Shown: positions 1 through 9,582 of the stretch, in pieces | Layout: every line of letters begins with the position of its first letter | How positions within the stretch are numbered: the first letter of the stretch is position 1 | From: Paenibacillus sp. V4I3 | GTDB lineage: Bacteria; Bacillota; Bacilli; Paenibacillales; NBRC-103111 | Assembly: GCF_030817215.1 (NCBI RefSeq) | Contig: NZ_JAUSZA010000001.1 | Span: forward strand, 6,298,501-6,362,500 | DNA length: 64,000 bases | Reading direction: 5' to 3' | Program-made: the position numbers and the translations under genes | Notes under the pieces: generated by a model | The model's input: only the letters and a program-made list of their open reading frames with translations | Told to the model about the DNA's origin: nothing | Databases searched by the model: none

Positions 1-1102
1 TGGAATCCTCTGATTCCCCGCTGCTGCACATATTCCCCAGAAATTCGTTAAAGAGTCTATATCCCCCTTGTTCGTCGCCTTGCTTAAAGGCAATGATGAG
101 TCTCTTTTCAAGCTCAGTCGGGTAGAAACCCTCATTTTGTCCTTGCGGTGATGGATGAAAAAGATTGACAGACCCTTTACCCGTGAAAAATTTATGCCTA
201 AGCGCCTTGAAGGCTTGATCATATGCCTCGGGAACATTGGAAATACCCTCGAACTGTTGACTGCATCCTACTGAAAGTTGAACGCTAAATAACCGTAAAT
301 ATTTGTTTAAGCTCTCTTGGAAAGCATGGCCCGCAAGAAGTCCTTTGTGATCGACAGCTTTTTCTGATCCAGCTTCAAGGAGGAAAACGTAACGGTTCGG
401 CGGCATCAGCACAGAATCTACCGCTCCGTAATTGTGAGTGATTTCATCCAAAATATTATGAACGATGAAGCGGCATAGTTTCTGGTCTTCATCGTTGTAA
501 TTATCGGTGAACTTAGTGTAATCATCGAATTCCGCGACAAGCATAAGAAATGAGCCATTCACGAAGTCTAATTGAGCGTCAAATGGATTGAACCACCGCT
601 CTGGAGAGATCAGGATGTCTTTGCGCGTTAGCCAACGCTCATAGATTTGCGCTTTTTCCAACAATGCCTTCTCCTTCTGCATTTGATTCGCATATTGGAT
701 TTTCGTCGACTGCAAATGACGCTCATCCAGTCTTCGCGCGATGATCTCAAATACTTCTGTTAATTGCTCTTTGGTCACAGGCTTCAGCAAGTAATCGCGC
801 ACGCCAAGCTTAATGGCCTGCTGCGCATAATCGAATTCTCCGAAACCGCTAAGAATGACAATTTCCACAGGTTCACCAGGCAGTGATCGGATGCGTTCCG
901 TTAGTTCCAAACCATCCATATAGGGCATCCGGATATCGGTCATCACCACGTCCACTTCAGGACGTTCCTTCAGGATTTCCCATGCTTGCTGCCCATCCTC
1001 CACAATCGCAATGACTTCAAAACCATTTTGCTCCCAATTAATAACCTTAGTGAACCACTTGCGTGTTGATAATTCATCTTCCACAATAAGCAGCTTATAC
1101 AT
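1..1102 (-). CDS. YesN-type response regulator, partial (runs off left edge)
   Basis: Receiver-domain response regulator whose 3' end lies outside the window; 367 codons are visible. The N-terminus reads MYKLLIVEDELSTRKWF, and the phospho-acceptor region VDVVMTDIRMPYMDG and the LLKPV lysine segment are intact, so the receiver spans about residues 1-120. The middle is a long YesN-like linker. The AraC-type DNA-binding domain expected at the C-terminus of this family would lie beyond base 1. The ATG overlaps the end of the sensor kinase gene by 8 bases, so the two are co-transcribed and probably translationally coupled. The likely job is transcriptional control of a sugar-uptake operon to the left; the target is not visible. 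Confidence 0.9.
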   Translation of the reverse strand, partial: MYKLLIVEDELSTRKWFTKVINWEQNGFEVIAIVEDGQQAWEILKERPEVDVVMTDIRMPYMDGLELTERIRSLPGEPVEIVILSGFGEFDYAQQAIKLGVRDYLLKPVTKEQLTEVFEIIARRLDERHLQSTKIQYANQMQKEKALLEKAQIYERWLTRKDILISPERWFNPFDAQLDFVNGSFLMLVAEFDDYTKFTDNYNDEDQKLCRFIVHNILDEITHNYGAVDSVLMPPNRYVFLLEAGSEKAVDHKGLLAGHAFQESLNKYLRLFSVQLSVGCSQQFEGISNVPEAYDQAFKALRHKFFTGKGSVNLFHPSPQGQNEGFYPTELEKRLIIAFKQGDEQGGYRLFNEFLGNMCSSGESEDS

Positions 1103-2825
1103 GTTCAACCCCCTCAAGCACTGGCAGCGTTAATATAACTTCCGTTCCTTCCCCGGGCTCGGACTTAATGGACAAGCCATACTCACTGCCGAAATACATC
1201 CGAATTCGACTGTTCACGTTGTACAACCCGATGCCCTTGCTGGGCGAATGTTCACTAAGCAAAGTTTCAGCTTGAGCCTTCGTCATCCCCACACCATTGT
1301 CACGAACGGTCACGATGACAGCCTGCTCTGTGAGCTCGCCTATCACGGTTACAGAGCCTCCCGCAATTCCCTTCAGCCCATGCTGGATCGCATTTTCTAG
1401 GAGAGGCTGAAGGATAATTTTCAAGGTATAGAGACTTGGTATCTGCGGATCTATTTGCCATTCGATCGTATGTCGAGCACCGAAACGGATTTCCAGAATT
1501 TTCAAATAGCATTTGGCGTGATCAATTTCTTGTTCGAAACGGATGGTGTTACTTCCCTTGGATACCGATATTCGAAAGAGGTCCGCTAGTGCGACAACCA
1601 TGCCAATGGCCGTCTGCTTCTCGTCCATGTCAATCTCGTTCTTGATTGCATCCAGTGTATTGTATAGGAAATGAGGATTAATTTGAGCTTGTAAAAAATT
1701 GAGCTCCATTTCCCTTCTTTCCAGTTTTTCCACATAGTTTTGGTGAATGAGGTCTCGTAAATTATCGAGCATGTTATCAAAATTACGATCTAGTTCATCG
1801 ATCTCATCGCCTTTAACATGGACTCTGCGGCTCGTAGAGAGCACCCCCCTGCCTACCCGAGATACTTTCGCGTGGAGACGTCGAATCCCACGGGTCAGTT
1901 GACGGGTAATAAGCAAGGTCAGAAATGAGAAAATAATCATACAAATGATACTAACTGTCAAAATGGTTTGCCGAATTTCATTCACTTTGGATTGAATCGA
2001 CGCTTTGGGAACAAGCAGATACATCGTCCAGTCAACATTCTGGAGCTTGCGGTACCACATGACATAGTCGGTTCCCTGAATAGGAAGGCTCAGCTCGGAT
2101 TCGGAGCTTCGATCCTCACTGGTCTGTTCGACGATTTCCTGTGGAAGCGGTTTGCCAAGTTGATCGGTATCAGGGTGAAACATGATGGTTCCCTTACTGT
2201 CTGCAATGATTAAGCTTCCGCTAGCGTCAGCTTTGTTGCCCAACGTTTCCTGTACATACGTCACGGAAGGGATCTGGATCGTTAGCTTTATGTAACCAAT
2301 TTTCTTAAACTCCCCGATGCTGTAAATCGGCCGCACCAACGCATAATAATATTTACCGTCAACCTGCTCAAGTATCCAAAACTTCGAGTCCGGTATCTCG
2401 TTCAACCCGAGAACCTTTCGAAGCCTATCCACTGGAAAAAGGTATACGCCATCAGACATAACATCAGGTGATGTGGAGAAAAACTCGATGCTCTCGACAT
2501 CGGTCGCCTGATAGGCTTGGATAAACCGGACCGCACGAGAGATTTCCCGGTTCATAATAATGACGCCTTTTTCCCGGTATACTTCGGGTTCCGAAAGTAC
2601 GTTTTGAACGGACTCCGACACCGTTAAATTGTCAAGAATGCTTTCATAAAATCGGATATTGTAGTAAATGCCGTTGTTGGATTGGATTAATATCTTTTGA
2701 TAAGAATCAGATACGTACCGGATAATGAGGTCGGACATTTGATTAAGGAAGTAATTCGTTAGCCCTACGATCGGAAGTAAAATGGTCACTAAATATACGA
2801 TCATTAATTTTTTGTGCAGCTTCAT
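1095..2825 (-). CDS. YesM-type membrane sensor histidine kinase
   Basis: A 576-residue histidine kinase of the YesM/LytS-like class. Membrane helices at about 7-27 and 286-307 flank a Cache-like extracellular sensor, followed by HAMP (about 308-360). The phospho-acceptor block is QINPHFLYNTLDA with His385, and the GHKL ATPase shows the N-box (LLENAIQHG, about 475-485), DNGVGM and the GIGLYNVNSR G2 loop. All catalytic motifs are intact. The gene overlaps the downstream YesN-type regulator by 8 bases. In Paenibacillaceae such pairs normally sense extracellular saccharides, sometimes through a binding protein. The ligand cannot be read from the sequence. Confidence 0.93.
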   Translation of the reverse strand: MKLHKKLMIVYLVTILLPIVGLTNYFLNQMSDLIIRYVSDSYQKILIQSNNGIYYNIRFYESILDNLTVSESVQNVLSEPEVYREKGVIIMNREISRAVRFIQAYQATDVESIEFFSTSPDVMSDGVYLFPVDRLRKVLGLNEIPDSKFWILEQVDGKYYYALVRPIYSIGEFKKIGYIKLTIQIPSVTYVQETLGNKADASGSLIIADSKGTIMFHPDTDQLGKPLPQEIVEQTSEDRSSESELSLPIQGTDYVMWYRKLQNVDWTMYLLVPKASIQSKVNEIRQTILTVSIICMIIFSFLTLLITRQLTRGIRRLHAKVSRVGRGVLSTSRRVHVKGDEIDELDRNFDNMLDNLRDLIHQNYVEKLERREMELNFLQAQINPHFLYNTLDAIKNEIDMDEKQTAIGMVVALADLFRISVSKGSNTIRFEQEIDHAKCYLKILEIRFGARHTIEWQIDPQIPSLYTLKIILQPLLENAIQHGLKGIAGGSVTVIGELTEQAVIVTVRDNGVGMTKAQAETLLSEHSPSKGIGLYNVNSRIRMYFGSEYGLSIKSEPGEGTEVILTLPVLEGVEHV

Positions 2826-2840
2826 GCATGTCTGTCCCCC

Positions 2841-2982
2841 TTAGTTTAAGTAAGACTCTGCCTCCATAATAATGGACTGATACGTATCAGCGGCATTGAC
2901 ATCACTGCGCAGCACAGCTTATTCGCCAGTCACTTTGTTGCCTGTTCCGTCATAGATGTCGAGATTCAGCACCCATTTGAAT
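2841..2982 (-). pseudogene. possible C-terminal gene remnant with internal stop
   Basis: Read on the minus strand, about 46 codons give a protein-like stretch (WVLNLDIYDGTGNKVTGE, then a stop at 2919-2921, then AVLRSDVNAADTYQS and a final stop at 2841). It has no start and two in-frame stops. The amphipathic, Gly/Asn-rich composition resembles the end of a secreted beta-sandwich protein, but I do not recognise a family. It could be chance. Confidence 0.25.
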
Positions 2983-3137
2983 TATACATTATATTACTAA
3001 CATATTATACATGTCATTTAGATCATTTGAACCTTCTATAATTTCGTCATTTAGGTCATGGTTCGACATATTAAACTCGTAGTTAGACTTGTAGGCTGGG
3101 CCCAAGATCCCATTCGATCAATGGTTATCCATTAACG

Positions 3138-3184
3138 AAAAAAAAAGCCAAGCCAGGTTCCGCGCAGCATCCCTGACTCAGCTT
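3138..3184 (-). terminator. Rho-independent terminator of the GGDEF-EAL gene
   Basis: On the minus strand, AGCTGAGTCAGG pairs with CCTGGCTTGGCT using some G-U pairs, with a GC-rich loop and then eight T residues. It lies just after the stop codon of the GGDEF-EAL gene. The rest of the gap between 2983 and 3137 is AT-rich and shows nothing I recognise. Confidence 0.8.
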
Positions 3185-3199
3185 ATTCAATTGATCCAT

Positions 3200-5605
3200 T
3201 TACATATGTAATTTTGTTTCGGGTACCTGAGACAAATCAGAACCATTCAACATCTCAATGATCCTGCCGGCCGGCACCGGTTTGCTGATGAGAAATCCTT
3301 GAATCTGATCGCACCGATATGTTTGGAGAATACGAAGCTGCTCCGGCAGCTCAACTCCCTCCGCCACTACGGTTAGCTGAAGCCGGTGAGCCATTTCAAT
3401 CAACGACGATACGACAACTTGGCTTCGAATGTTATCTGCCAGTTGATCGATCAACGTTTTATCAAGCTTCATACATTGTATGGGGAGTTGACATACATAT
3501 TTCATTGAAGAGTAGCCTGCGCCAAAATCATCAATGGAAATCATAAAACCCAGATTACGCAATTCGAGCAATATGTTGATCACTTCTTCAAAGTTTTCGA
3601 TCGCAAAACTTTCCGTCACTTCCAGCTCGAAATGGCAGGGATCGACCTCTTCTTCTGCGAACACACCGCGAATTCGGTCAACAAAGTTTGGCTGCAGCAG
3701 TTGGACGCCCGAAATATTAATGGCAACAATAAGAGGCATGTTCACGGATTGCTTTCGCCATGCGATGAATTGCCGGCATGCCGATCGCATGATCCATTCA
3801 CCTATCTCATTAATGAATCCGGAATACTCAGCAATGGGAATAAATTCATAAGGAGATACAGGTCCGAGTTGTCTATTCGTCCACCTGAGCAGCGCTTCCA
3901 CCCCGACAATTTTATTCTGTCCCAAATCCAATTTTGGCTGGTAATGAAGCGTAAGCTCGTCATTGTCAATTGCACATTTCAAGTATTGCTCTAAAAGCAT
4001 TCTTCTGGTCCGAATCGCTTCAATTGATTCCGAATACAATCGGTAATTATTTTTGCCGGATTCTTTGACATCCAGCATAGCCACATCGGAATGATGAAGC
4101 AGGCTTTCCGAATCCTTTCCATGATCAGGATACAGGCTTATTCCAATACTAGCTGAAATCGTAGCACGATAGCCAGCTAAATCGTAGGGTACATTAATCG
4201 CCTCTTTGATATTCTTCGCCAGGTGTTCAATTGGGTTGGAGTCTTGAACGTAATGGGAAACAATGCAAAACTCATCGCCCCCCAATCGGCAAAGGAATTC
4301 ACCCTCCCTCAAACAAAGACGTAATCTCCCGGCAACCTCAATCAGCAGCAAGTCTCCTGTATGATGTCCCATCGTATCGTTGATCAACTTAAAGCGATCC
4401 AAGTCGATGAAGATTACAGCAAAGCGAAATGGAAGCCGATGGTTTTGTTTAATGATTTTCTCAAGATACTCGAAAAAAGCTTTTCGATTGGTGAGACCGG
4501 TCAAATTATCATGATCCGCTTGATATTGAATTTCGTTTTGCGATTGCTCGAGCGACGTCATCATGTGGTTAAACGACTTCTCTAGCTGGGTAATCTCGTC
4601 TTTGCCGGACTCCTGAATGCGAATCGAAAAATCTTGTTTTGTTTTGATCACATTCATCCCATTGATCGTGCGGTTCAATCTAGCAAATATCGTTCGATGA
4701 AGGACGCAACTTATAATGAAAAAGAATACCAACCCGGAAAGCCCGAAATAGAACAAGTAAAATATGATACTTCTCTGGGCTTCCTTATATAATTCTCTCT
4801 GCTTCACGAACTTCAGGAGAACGGCGGGTTTATTATTGACGTCTGTTAGAAGTGAGAAGCCTATGACCGTCGATTTATCTGACTCGGTCCAAAACGGCAT
4901 AGCTCGGTTTCTGGAAACGGTTACAGTTGTAGCTTGAACAGGAGGAGTAAAAGATGGATCCACAATAGATATACTTAAAGGCATGTCCGTTTTTTCCGAA
5001 ATATACTGAACGTAATTCGAGTCTAAGAAACGAGCGAAAACCAAGGTTCCGTGAACGGGTCCTTCATTGTTGCTCGTCAAAATAGGGTATGAGGTTGCGA
5101 TCAGAGGTTGCTTGTCAACAATCAACAACCCCATCTTCCGGGAAGAAGCGTCCGATTGTTCAAAGAAAGAAGCATACTCTGTCTGTAAGGTATGGATGAA
5201 TGTACTCGGATAGGCGAGAGGGCGGTTATTGCCATAATCATAAGCTTTTCCGAAGTAAACTTGCTTTCGGTTGTTCATCAGAAGCGTTATATTAAGACGA
5301 CTTGACATAAACAAAGAATCGGTATAATTGACCGTGAGATAAGGATCGTTATTAGCAGGAATCGTCGGCCTATCGATAAAGCTGTATGTATCGTCCCAGC
5401 CCGCATAATTAATCGCAATTGCACCGAGATTCGTATACTCATCATAATAAGAGAGAAGGCTTTGCTTCATGTTTTCACGCAAACTTTCAAGCTCCATCTG
5501 CTCATAATTGCGCAAAAGAGCTCTCTCTGAAATCAGGTATAGAAGTGAAAGCATGCAAATTGTTGTCATCCCAACATAGATTAAAATTTTCCGGCGAAGC
5601 GACAT
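3200..5605 (-). CDS. membrane GGDEF-EAL c-di-GMP turnover protein with CHASE4-like sensor
   Basis: Predicted bifunctional cyclic-di-GMP enzyme, 801 residues from the start chosen here. Helices at about 8-25 and 281-301 bracket a roughly 250-residue CHASE4-like extracellular sensor (YAGWDDTYSF near 67-76). HAMP follows, then GGDEF with DLDRFK near 401 and intact GGDEF at 442-446, then EAL with EALLRW from 570, EVTES and IDDFGAGYSS. The inhibitory RxxD site before GGDEF reads REGE, so feedback control by the canonical I-site is doubtful. Both catalytic halves keep their signature residues; which one dominates cannot be told. The frame is open up to 5767, but the ATG at 5605 has a GGAGG 11 bases upstream and opens directly into the first membrane helix, so I prefer it. 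Confidence 0.93.
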   Translation of the reverse strand: MSLRRKILIYVGMTTICMLSLLYLISERALLRNYEQMELESLRENMKQSLLSYYDEYTNLGAIAINYAGWDDTYSFIDRPTIPANNDPYLTVNYTDSLFMSSRLNITLLMNNRKQVYFGKAYDYGNNRPLAYPSTFIHTLQTEYASFFEQSDASSRKMGLLIVDKQPLIATSYPILTSNNEGPVHGTLVFARFLDSNYVQYISEKTDMPLSISIVDPSFTPPVQATTVTVSRNRAMPFWTESDKSTVIGFSLLTDVNNKPAVLLKFVKQRELYKEAQRSIIFYLFYFGLSGLVFFFIISCVLHRTIFARLNRTINGMNVIKTKQDFSIRIQESGKDEITQLEKSFNHMMTSLEQSQNEIQYQADHDNLTGLTNRKAFFEYLEKIIKQNHRLPFRFAVIFIDLDRFKLINDTMGHHTGDLLLIEVAGRLRLCLREGEFLCRLGGDEFCIVSHYVQDSNPIEHLAKNIKEAINVPYDLAGYRATISASIGISLYPDHGKDSESLLHHSDVAMLDVKESGKNNYRLYSESIEAIRTRRMLLEQYLKCAIDNDELTLHYQPKLDLGQNKIVGVEALLRWTNRQLGPVSPYEFIPIAEYSGFINEIGEWIMRSACRQFIAWRKQSVNMPLIVAINISGVQLLQPNFVDRIRGVFAEEEVDPCHFELEVTESFAIENFEEVINILLELRNLGFMISIDDFGAGYSSMKYVCQLPIQCMKLDKTLIDQLADNIRSQVVVSSLIEMAHRLQLTVVAEGVELPEQLRILQTYRCDQIQGFLISKPVPAGRIIEMLNGSDLSQVPETKLHM

Positions 5606-5882
5606 GGCAACATCAACCTCCAATGATGAATTTCTTTGTGCAATAGTCCTTAGGTTGAATAGCGGCCTATCATCTCCATTCAAAAAAAACACATCAATAT
5701 AAGAGGGATGTGGTTTTCTTTTACGGTAACTAGCTGTTTCTGAGGGTTTGCCCTTAACAGTATTCATATATGTATTTATCTAATTCGATTATAATGGACT
5801 ATAAATAACAACACAATAAATAGTTCTAAAGTATTATAAAATTGAACGATCATTAGGTATTAAGCGTGTTCCCAAATCTACG

Positions 5883-5930
5883 AAAATAAGCTAAGTCACA
5901 GTGGTTATAACCATCTGGACTTAGCTTAAT
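5883..5930 (-). terminator. hairpin terminator after adenine deaminase
   Basis: TAAGCTAAGTC and GACTTAGCTTA form a perfect outer stem, with a further inner palindrome around GGTTATAACC. On the minus strand the stem is followed by TTATTTT, ending the purine operon. Confidence 0.75.
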
Positions 5931-5978
5931 CCAAGAATTCCATTAGCCTCCGCCTTGAATCCGCGAAAACTCAATAAA

Positions 5979-7691
5979 TTAACTGTGTATGATTAGAGGC
6001 ACAACTTTCCCTTCATTCACATCAATTAAACCAAAATCCGTTATTTTCAGTGCAGGACTAACAGGTAAAGAATGCGTACTGATGGACATGATCGGATTAT
6101 AATGGCAGTAGCCTAACGATTCCATAGACTTGCGCAGCTGCTCAACTTCCTTGGCGACTTGCTCCAAAGGGACTTCGGTTAAAATACCGCCGACAGGCAG
6201 CTCAAGACTAGCGATCACCTTGCCGTTCTCAACAACGCTGAAGCCCCCTTGATTCTTGATAACCTCATTAGCGGCCATCATCATATCGACGGGATTATGC
6301 CCGACTACAAGCATGTTATGGTTATCGTGGGAATAAGTCGTTGCTATGGCTCCTCGCTTGATCGTATCACCGCCAATTAAACCATAAGCGCGATTCCCAT
6401 TTTTCCCATAGCGTTCAAAAGTAGCAATGAGTCCATAGCCGCTTTCCTGCCAGTTAAGCTTCCCTTGATGAACTTCCACATCTGTGTGATGCTCCTCTGT
6501 AAACGTGGAACCATCCTTTACCATCATTGCTCGGCAGGCATATCGGCCATCCGCTACTTCTGTGTTCACTGAGAAATCCGCTTCGGTTAACGGCGACATA
6601 TGAACGCTTTGATAATAGTGTGCTGGAAATGCGGGTGAATGGACGGTAGGTTTGTATGTTTCGCTCACATCATATACCTTGCGGCCATGCTTGTACACTT
6701 GATCGATTGTCAGCTGCTCCAGATTGGATATCAGTTGAAAATCGCCAATTTTACCGGGCGCTATTACGCCGCGATCATACATCCGCATTCTTTTGGCTGG
6801 AGAAAGCGTACTGGCATAAATCGCCTGCTCAGGCTTCATACCCATCCCAATCGCTTTACGAACAAGGTGATTTAAGTGTCCCCGACGCTCGAAGGAGTCG
6901 GCCATTACATCATCGGTAACAAAGCAATAATGCTCGGAAACCTCATGCTCCATCAAATACGCCATCACTTCAGGCGTCATCGATTTTTCTTGAATTTCAA
7001 TAAACATACCCGCAGCGATCCGAGCTTCCATGCCCTCGATCGATTGATGTGTATGATCGGAATCTACCCCGCTATAGATCATTCGATGCAAATCCAGATC
7101 TAACAGTTTCGGCACATGTCCTTCAATAATGAGATGAGGATAGTGGCTGCGGATATGATTTAAGATGTGATTCGTTTTGCAGTCAGGATCCGTAATGACG
7201 TCCACGTAGTTCATGATTTCGCCTAAGCAAATGATTCTTTCCGTACGAAGCAATTCGTCCAAATCCTCGATTTCAATCGCTCCTCCGGTCGTTTCCATCG
7301 AAGTGGCAGGAACCGAACTCGGGATCGCGTAGAACATGTCCGCCACACAATGCTGGCTAGCTTTAATGAATTCCTTCACCCCGTCAAGCCCGAAGACATT
7401 GGCGATCTCATGAGGTTCTGGAACGATGGTTGTTACACCGTTGCGAATGAGTCCGTAAGAGAACGTCTCCGGCGTGACCATCGTGCTTTCGATATGCAGA
7501 TGGATATCAATGAGGCCGGGAATCATATAACGTCCTTGTCCGTCCAAGTGCTCGGTCGCTTCGAAACTATCGGTAGCCCGTTCCCCGATATATAGAAACC
7601 TTCCATCCAAGATCGCTGCATTCCCTTGAATGAATGTTTTAAAATAACTATTATAAATTCGTACATTCTCAATCAGTAAATCTACACGCAT
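5979..7691 (-). CDS. ade: adenine deaminase
   Basis: Metal-dependent amidohydrolase expected to convert adenine to hypoxanthine plus ammonia; 570 residues, the normal length of bacterial Ade. The metal site motif PGLIDIHLHIEST (His64, His66) follows a short beta-sandwich, and PEPHEIANVFG and FVTDDVM are the expected next metal and active-site segments. The C-terminal half carries SHDNHNMLVVG and the GGFSVVENGK block typical of this family, so dihydroorotase or imidazolonepropionase are unlikely. It is last in an operon with an ABC transporter and a nucleoside hydrolase, which supports purine salvage as its role. A paralogue with a modified purine as substrate remains possible. Confidence 0.9.
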   Translation of the reverse strand: MRVDLLIENVRIYNSYFKTFIQGNAAILDGRFLYIGERATDSFEATEHLDGQGRYMIPGLIDIHLHIESTMVTPETFSYGLIRNGVTTIVPEPHEIANVFGLDGVKEFIKASQHCVADMFYAIPSSVPATSMETTGGAIEIEDLDELLRTERIICLGEIMNYVDVITDPDCKTNHILNHIRSHYPHLIIEGHVPKLLDLDLHRMIYSGVDSDHTHQSIEGMEARIAAGMFIEIQEKSMTPEVMAYLMEHEVSEHYCFVTDDVMADSFERRGHLNHLVRKAIGMGMKPEQAIYASTLSPAKRMRMYDRGVIAPGKIGDFQLISNLEQLTIDQVYKHGRKVYDVSETYKPTVHSPAFPAHYYQSVHMSPLTEADFSVNTEVADGRYACRAMMVKDGSTFTEEHHTDVEVHQGKLNWQESGYGLIATFERYGKNGNRAYGLIGGDTIKRGAIATTYSHDNHNMLVVGHNPVDMMMAANEVIKNQGGFSVVENGKVIASLELPVGGILTEVPLEQVAKEVEQLRKSMESLGYCHYNPIMSISTHSLPVSPALKITDFGLIDVNEGKVVPLIIHS

Positions 7692-7712
7692 CTGCCTTCG
7701 CCTCCAAGTACA

Positions 7713-8774
7713 TTACTCAACTAGAACTAATTTCTCGCTAGGAAAAAGAAGCCGGACCTCTTGACCGTTCAGGTAAGGAAGTTCCATTTCTTTATTCACT
7801 GTGAAATTTCCCAGCTCCGTCTCGACAACGTATTGATAGCTTCTTCCAAGGAAGGTGCTGACCTTGATATGACCTGACAAACGATTCGCTCCTGCCTCGA
7901 TTTCATCAGACATTCCAATCACGACATCATCCGGACGAATAGCGCCTTGCTTGCCCAACTGTTCTCCTTTGCTGGCATGCTTCGTAACGGTGAACATATA
8001 GTCTTTCACCTTTAACGCAATCTCTTCGTTTCCATCGAATCTTGAATCGAAGGTAATAAAATTCGTAAAGCCAATAAACCGAGCCACAAACTCCGTTTTT
8101 GGATATTTAAATATCGCCGCTGGAGCGCCAAGCTGTTCAATGATGCCTTTATTCATAATCGCAACTTGATCGGAGATGGAGAAGCACTCTTCCTGATCAT
8201 GCGATACATAGACTGTAGTAATACCGAGCTCCTGCTGAATGCGGCGGATCTCCACTCGCATATTAATACGCAGATTAGCGTCCAAATTGCTTAACGGTTC
8301 GTCGAAGAGCAGCAGTTCCGGCTCGATCACAAGCGCTCGAGCAATAGCGACCCGCTGTCTTTGGCCGCCTGAGAGCTCCTTCGGAAAGCGCTTTTCGAAG
8401 CCGGACAAGCTTACGATATCGAGGATGTTCCGGACTCGCCGATCGATCTCTGCCCCACTCACTTTCCGAAGACGCAGACCGAAAGCTACATTATCATAAA
8501 TGGATAAGTGTGGAAACAAAGCATAGCTCTGAAACACGAATCCGAAGTTCCGTTTGTTGACGGGAACGTGCGTATAATCTTTTCCGTTAAGTGAAAATTT
8601 GCCCGCTCTTGCTTCTATAAATCCCGCGATTAGCCGCAAAGTCGTCGTTTTCCCGCATCCACTTGGACCGAGCAGCGAGATCAGACTTCCTTTTTCAACA
8701 CTTAGGTTGAAGTCCTGCAGAATATATTGCTGGTCATAGGCAACCGAAATATTTTCCAGTGATAGCAATGCCAT
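7713..8774 (-). CDS. ABC transporter ATP-binding protein, PotA-like
   Basis: 353-residue ATPase of the spermidine/putrescine/iron class. It has Walker A GPSGCGKTT (about 36-44), a Q-loop in FVFQSYALFPH, signature LSGGQRQRVAIARAL, Walker B LLLFDEPLSNLDA and the switch His in YVSHDQEE. A C-terminal TOBE-type domain (about 270-353) completes the usual PotA layout. It sits between the second permease (15 bases upstream) and adenine deaminase (about 20 bases downstream) in the purine operon. It energises the two permeases; the class alone does not fix the substrate. Confidence 0.93.
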   Translation of the reverse strand: MALLSLENISVAYDQQYILQDFNLSVEKGSLISLLGPSGCGKTTTLRLIAGFIEARAGKFSLNGKDYTHVPVNKRNFGFVFQSYALFPHLSIYDNVAFGLRLRKVSGAEIDRRVRNILDIVSLSGFEKRFPKELSGGQRQRVAIARALVIEPELLLFDEPLSNLDANLRINMRVEIRRIQQELGITTVYVSHDQEECFSISDQVAIMNKGIIEQLGAPAAIFKYPKTEFVARFIGFTNFITFDSRFDGNEEIALKVKDYMFTVTKHASKGEQLGKQGAIRPDDVVIGMSDEIEAGANRLSGHIKVSTFLGRSYQYVVETELGNFTVNKEMELPYLNGQEVRLLFPSEKLVLVE

Positions 8775-8789
8775 GGATGAAAGCCTCCG

Positions 8790-9578
8790 TTATCGTTTGG
8801 TGAAATAGGATAAACCCATCAACCGTTCAATGATGAACATAAGTACGGCAGTGAAGAGCATTAGTAAGACAGAAATGGCGGCAATTGTAGGGTCAAAATG
8901 ATTCTCCACATACGTCAGCATCTGTATTGGCAGCGTACTGACTCCGGGGCCTGTCATAAAGACCGAGATGTCGACATTATTAAATGATTCTAAAAATGCA
9001 ATTAGAATGGCTGCGATAATACCGGACTTGATGTTCGGTAGGACCACTTTGAAAAAGGTTTTAAGCTGACCGGCGCCAAGACTTAACGCAGCTTCCTCAA
9101 TCGCAAAATCGAAATTCGATAAGCTTGATGCAATAACGCGAATGATAAAAGGAAGCATAATCACGGTATGTCCAATCAGCAGAGCTGCATAGATCGGCAG
9201 GTGATAGGTGACGATAAGGTACTTGAGCATCGTAAACCCAAGTACGATACCTGGAATAAGCACTGGGGAAATAAAAATCGCATTAAGCGCTCCTTTTCCC
9301 TTAAACTCAAACCGGCTTAACGCATACGCCGCTGGGATACCAAGCAGCAGTGCAAACAAATTACCGATCATCGATACGATAACAGAGGTACCCGCGGTCG
9401 TCATGAACATCTTGACTTCCAAAATGTTGCGGTACCATTTCAATGAGAATCCTGTCGGTGGGAATTTCAATACACTCCCTGGCTCAAATGAAGCAAATGC
9501 AATTATGACGAGCGGCCCGAGCAAGAACATGTAGACAAGAAGCGTAAATAAGGCCAGTCCTCGATTCTTCTCCCGCAT
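8790..9578 (-). CDS. ABC transporter permease, PotC-like
   Basis: 262-residue inner-membrane permease with about six hydrophobic segments and the EAA loop (EEAALSLGAGQLKTFFKVVLP) that docks on the ATPase. Its N-terminal LGPLVIIAFASF and the PTGFSLKWY segment are typical of PotC-type subunits. Only 4 bases separate it from the upstream permease, indicating a heterodimeric pore made by the two genes. Confidence 0.92.
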   Translation of the reverse strand: MREKNRGLALFTLLVYMFLLGPLVIIAFASFEPGSVLKFPPTGFSLKWYRNILEVKMFMTTAGTSVIVSMIGNLFALLLGIPAAYALSRFEFKGKGALNAIFISPVLIPGIVLGFTMLKYLIVTYHLPIYAALLIGHTVIMLPFIIRVIASSLSNFDFAIEEAALSLGAGQLKTFFKVVLPNIKSGIIAAILIAFLESFNNVDISVFMTGPGVSTLPIQMLTYVENHFDPTIAAISVLLMLFTAVLMFIIERLMGLSYFTKR

Positions 9579-9582
9579 ACTT

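Noticed and set aside
5606..5767. N-terminal extension of the GGDEF-EAL frame
   Set aside because: The extra 54 residues are polar, have no ribosome site at the first ATG, and would put a tail ahead of the membrane helix. The inner ATG at 5605 has GGAGG.
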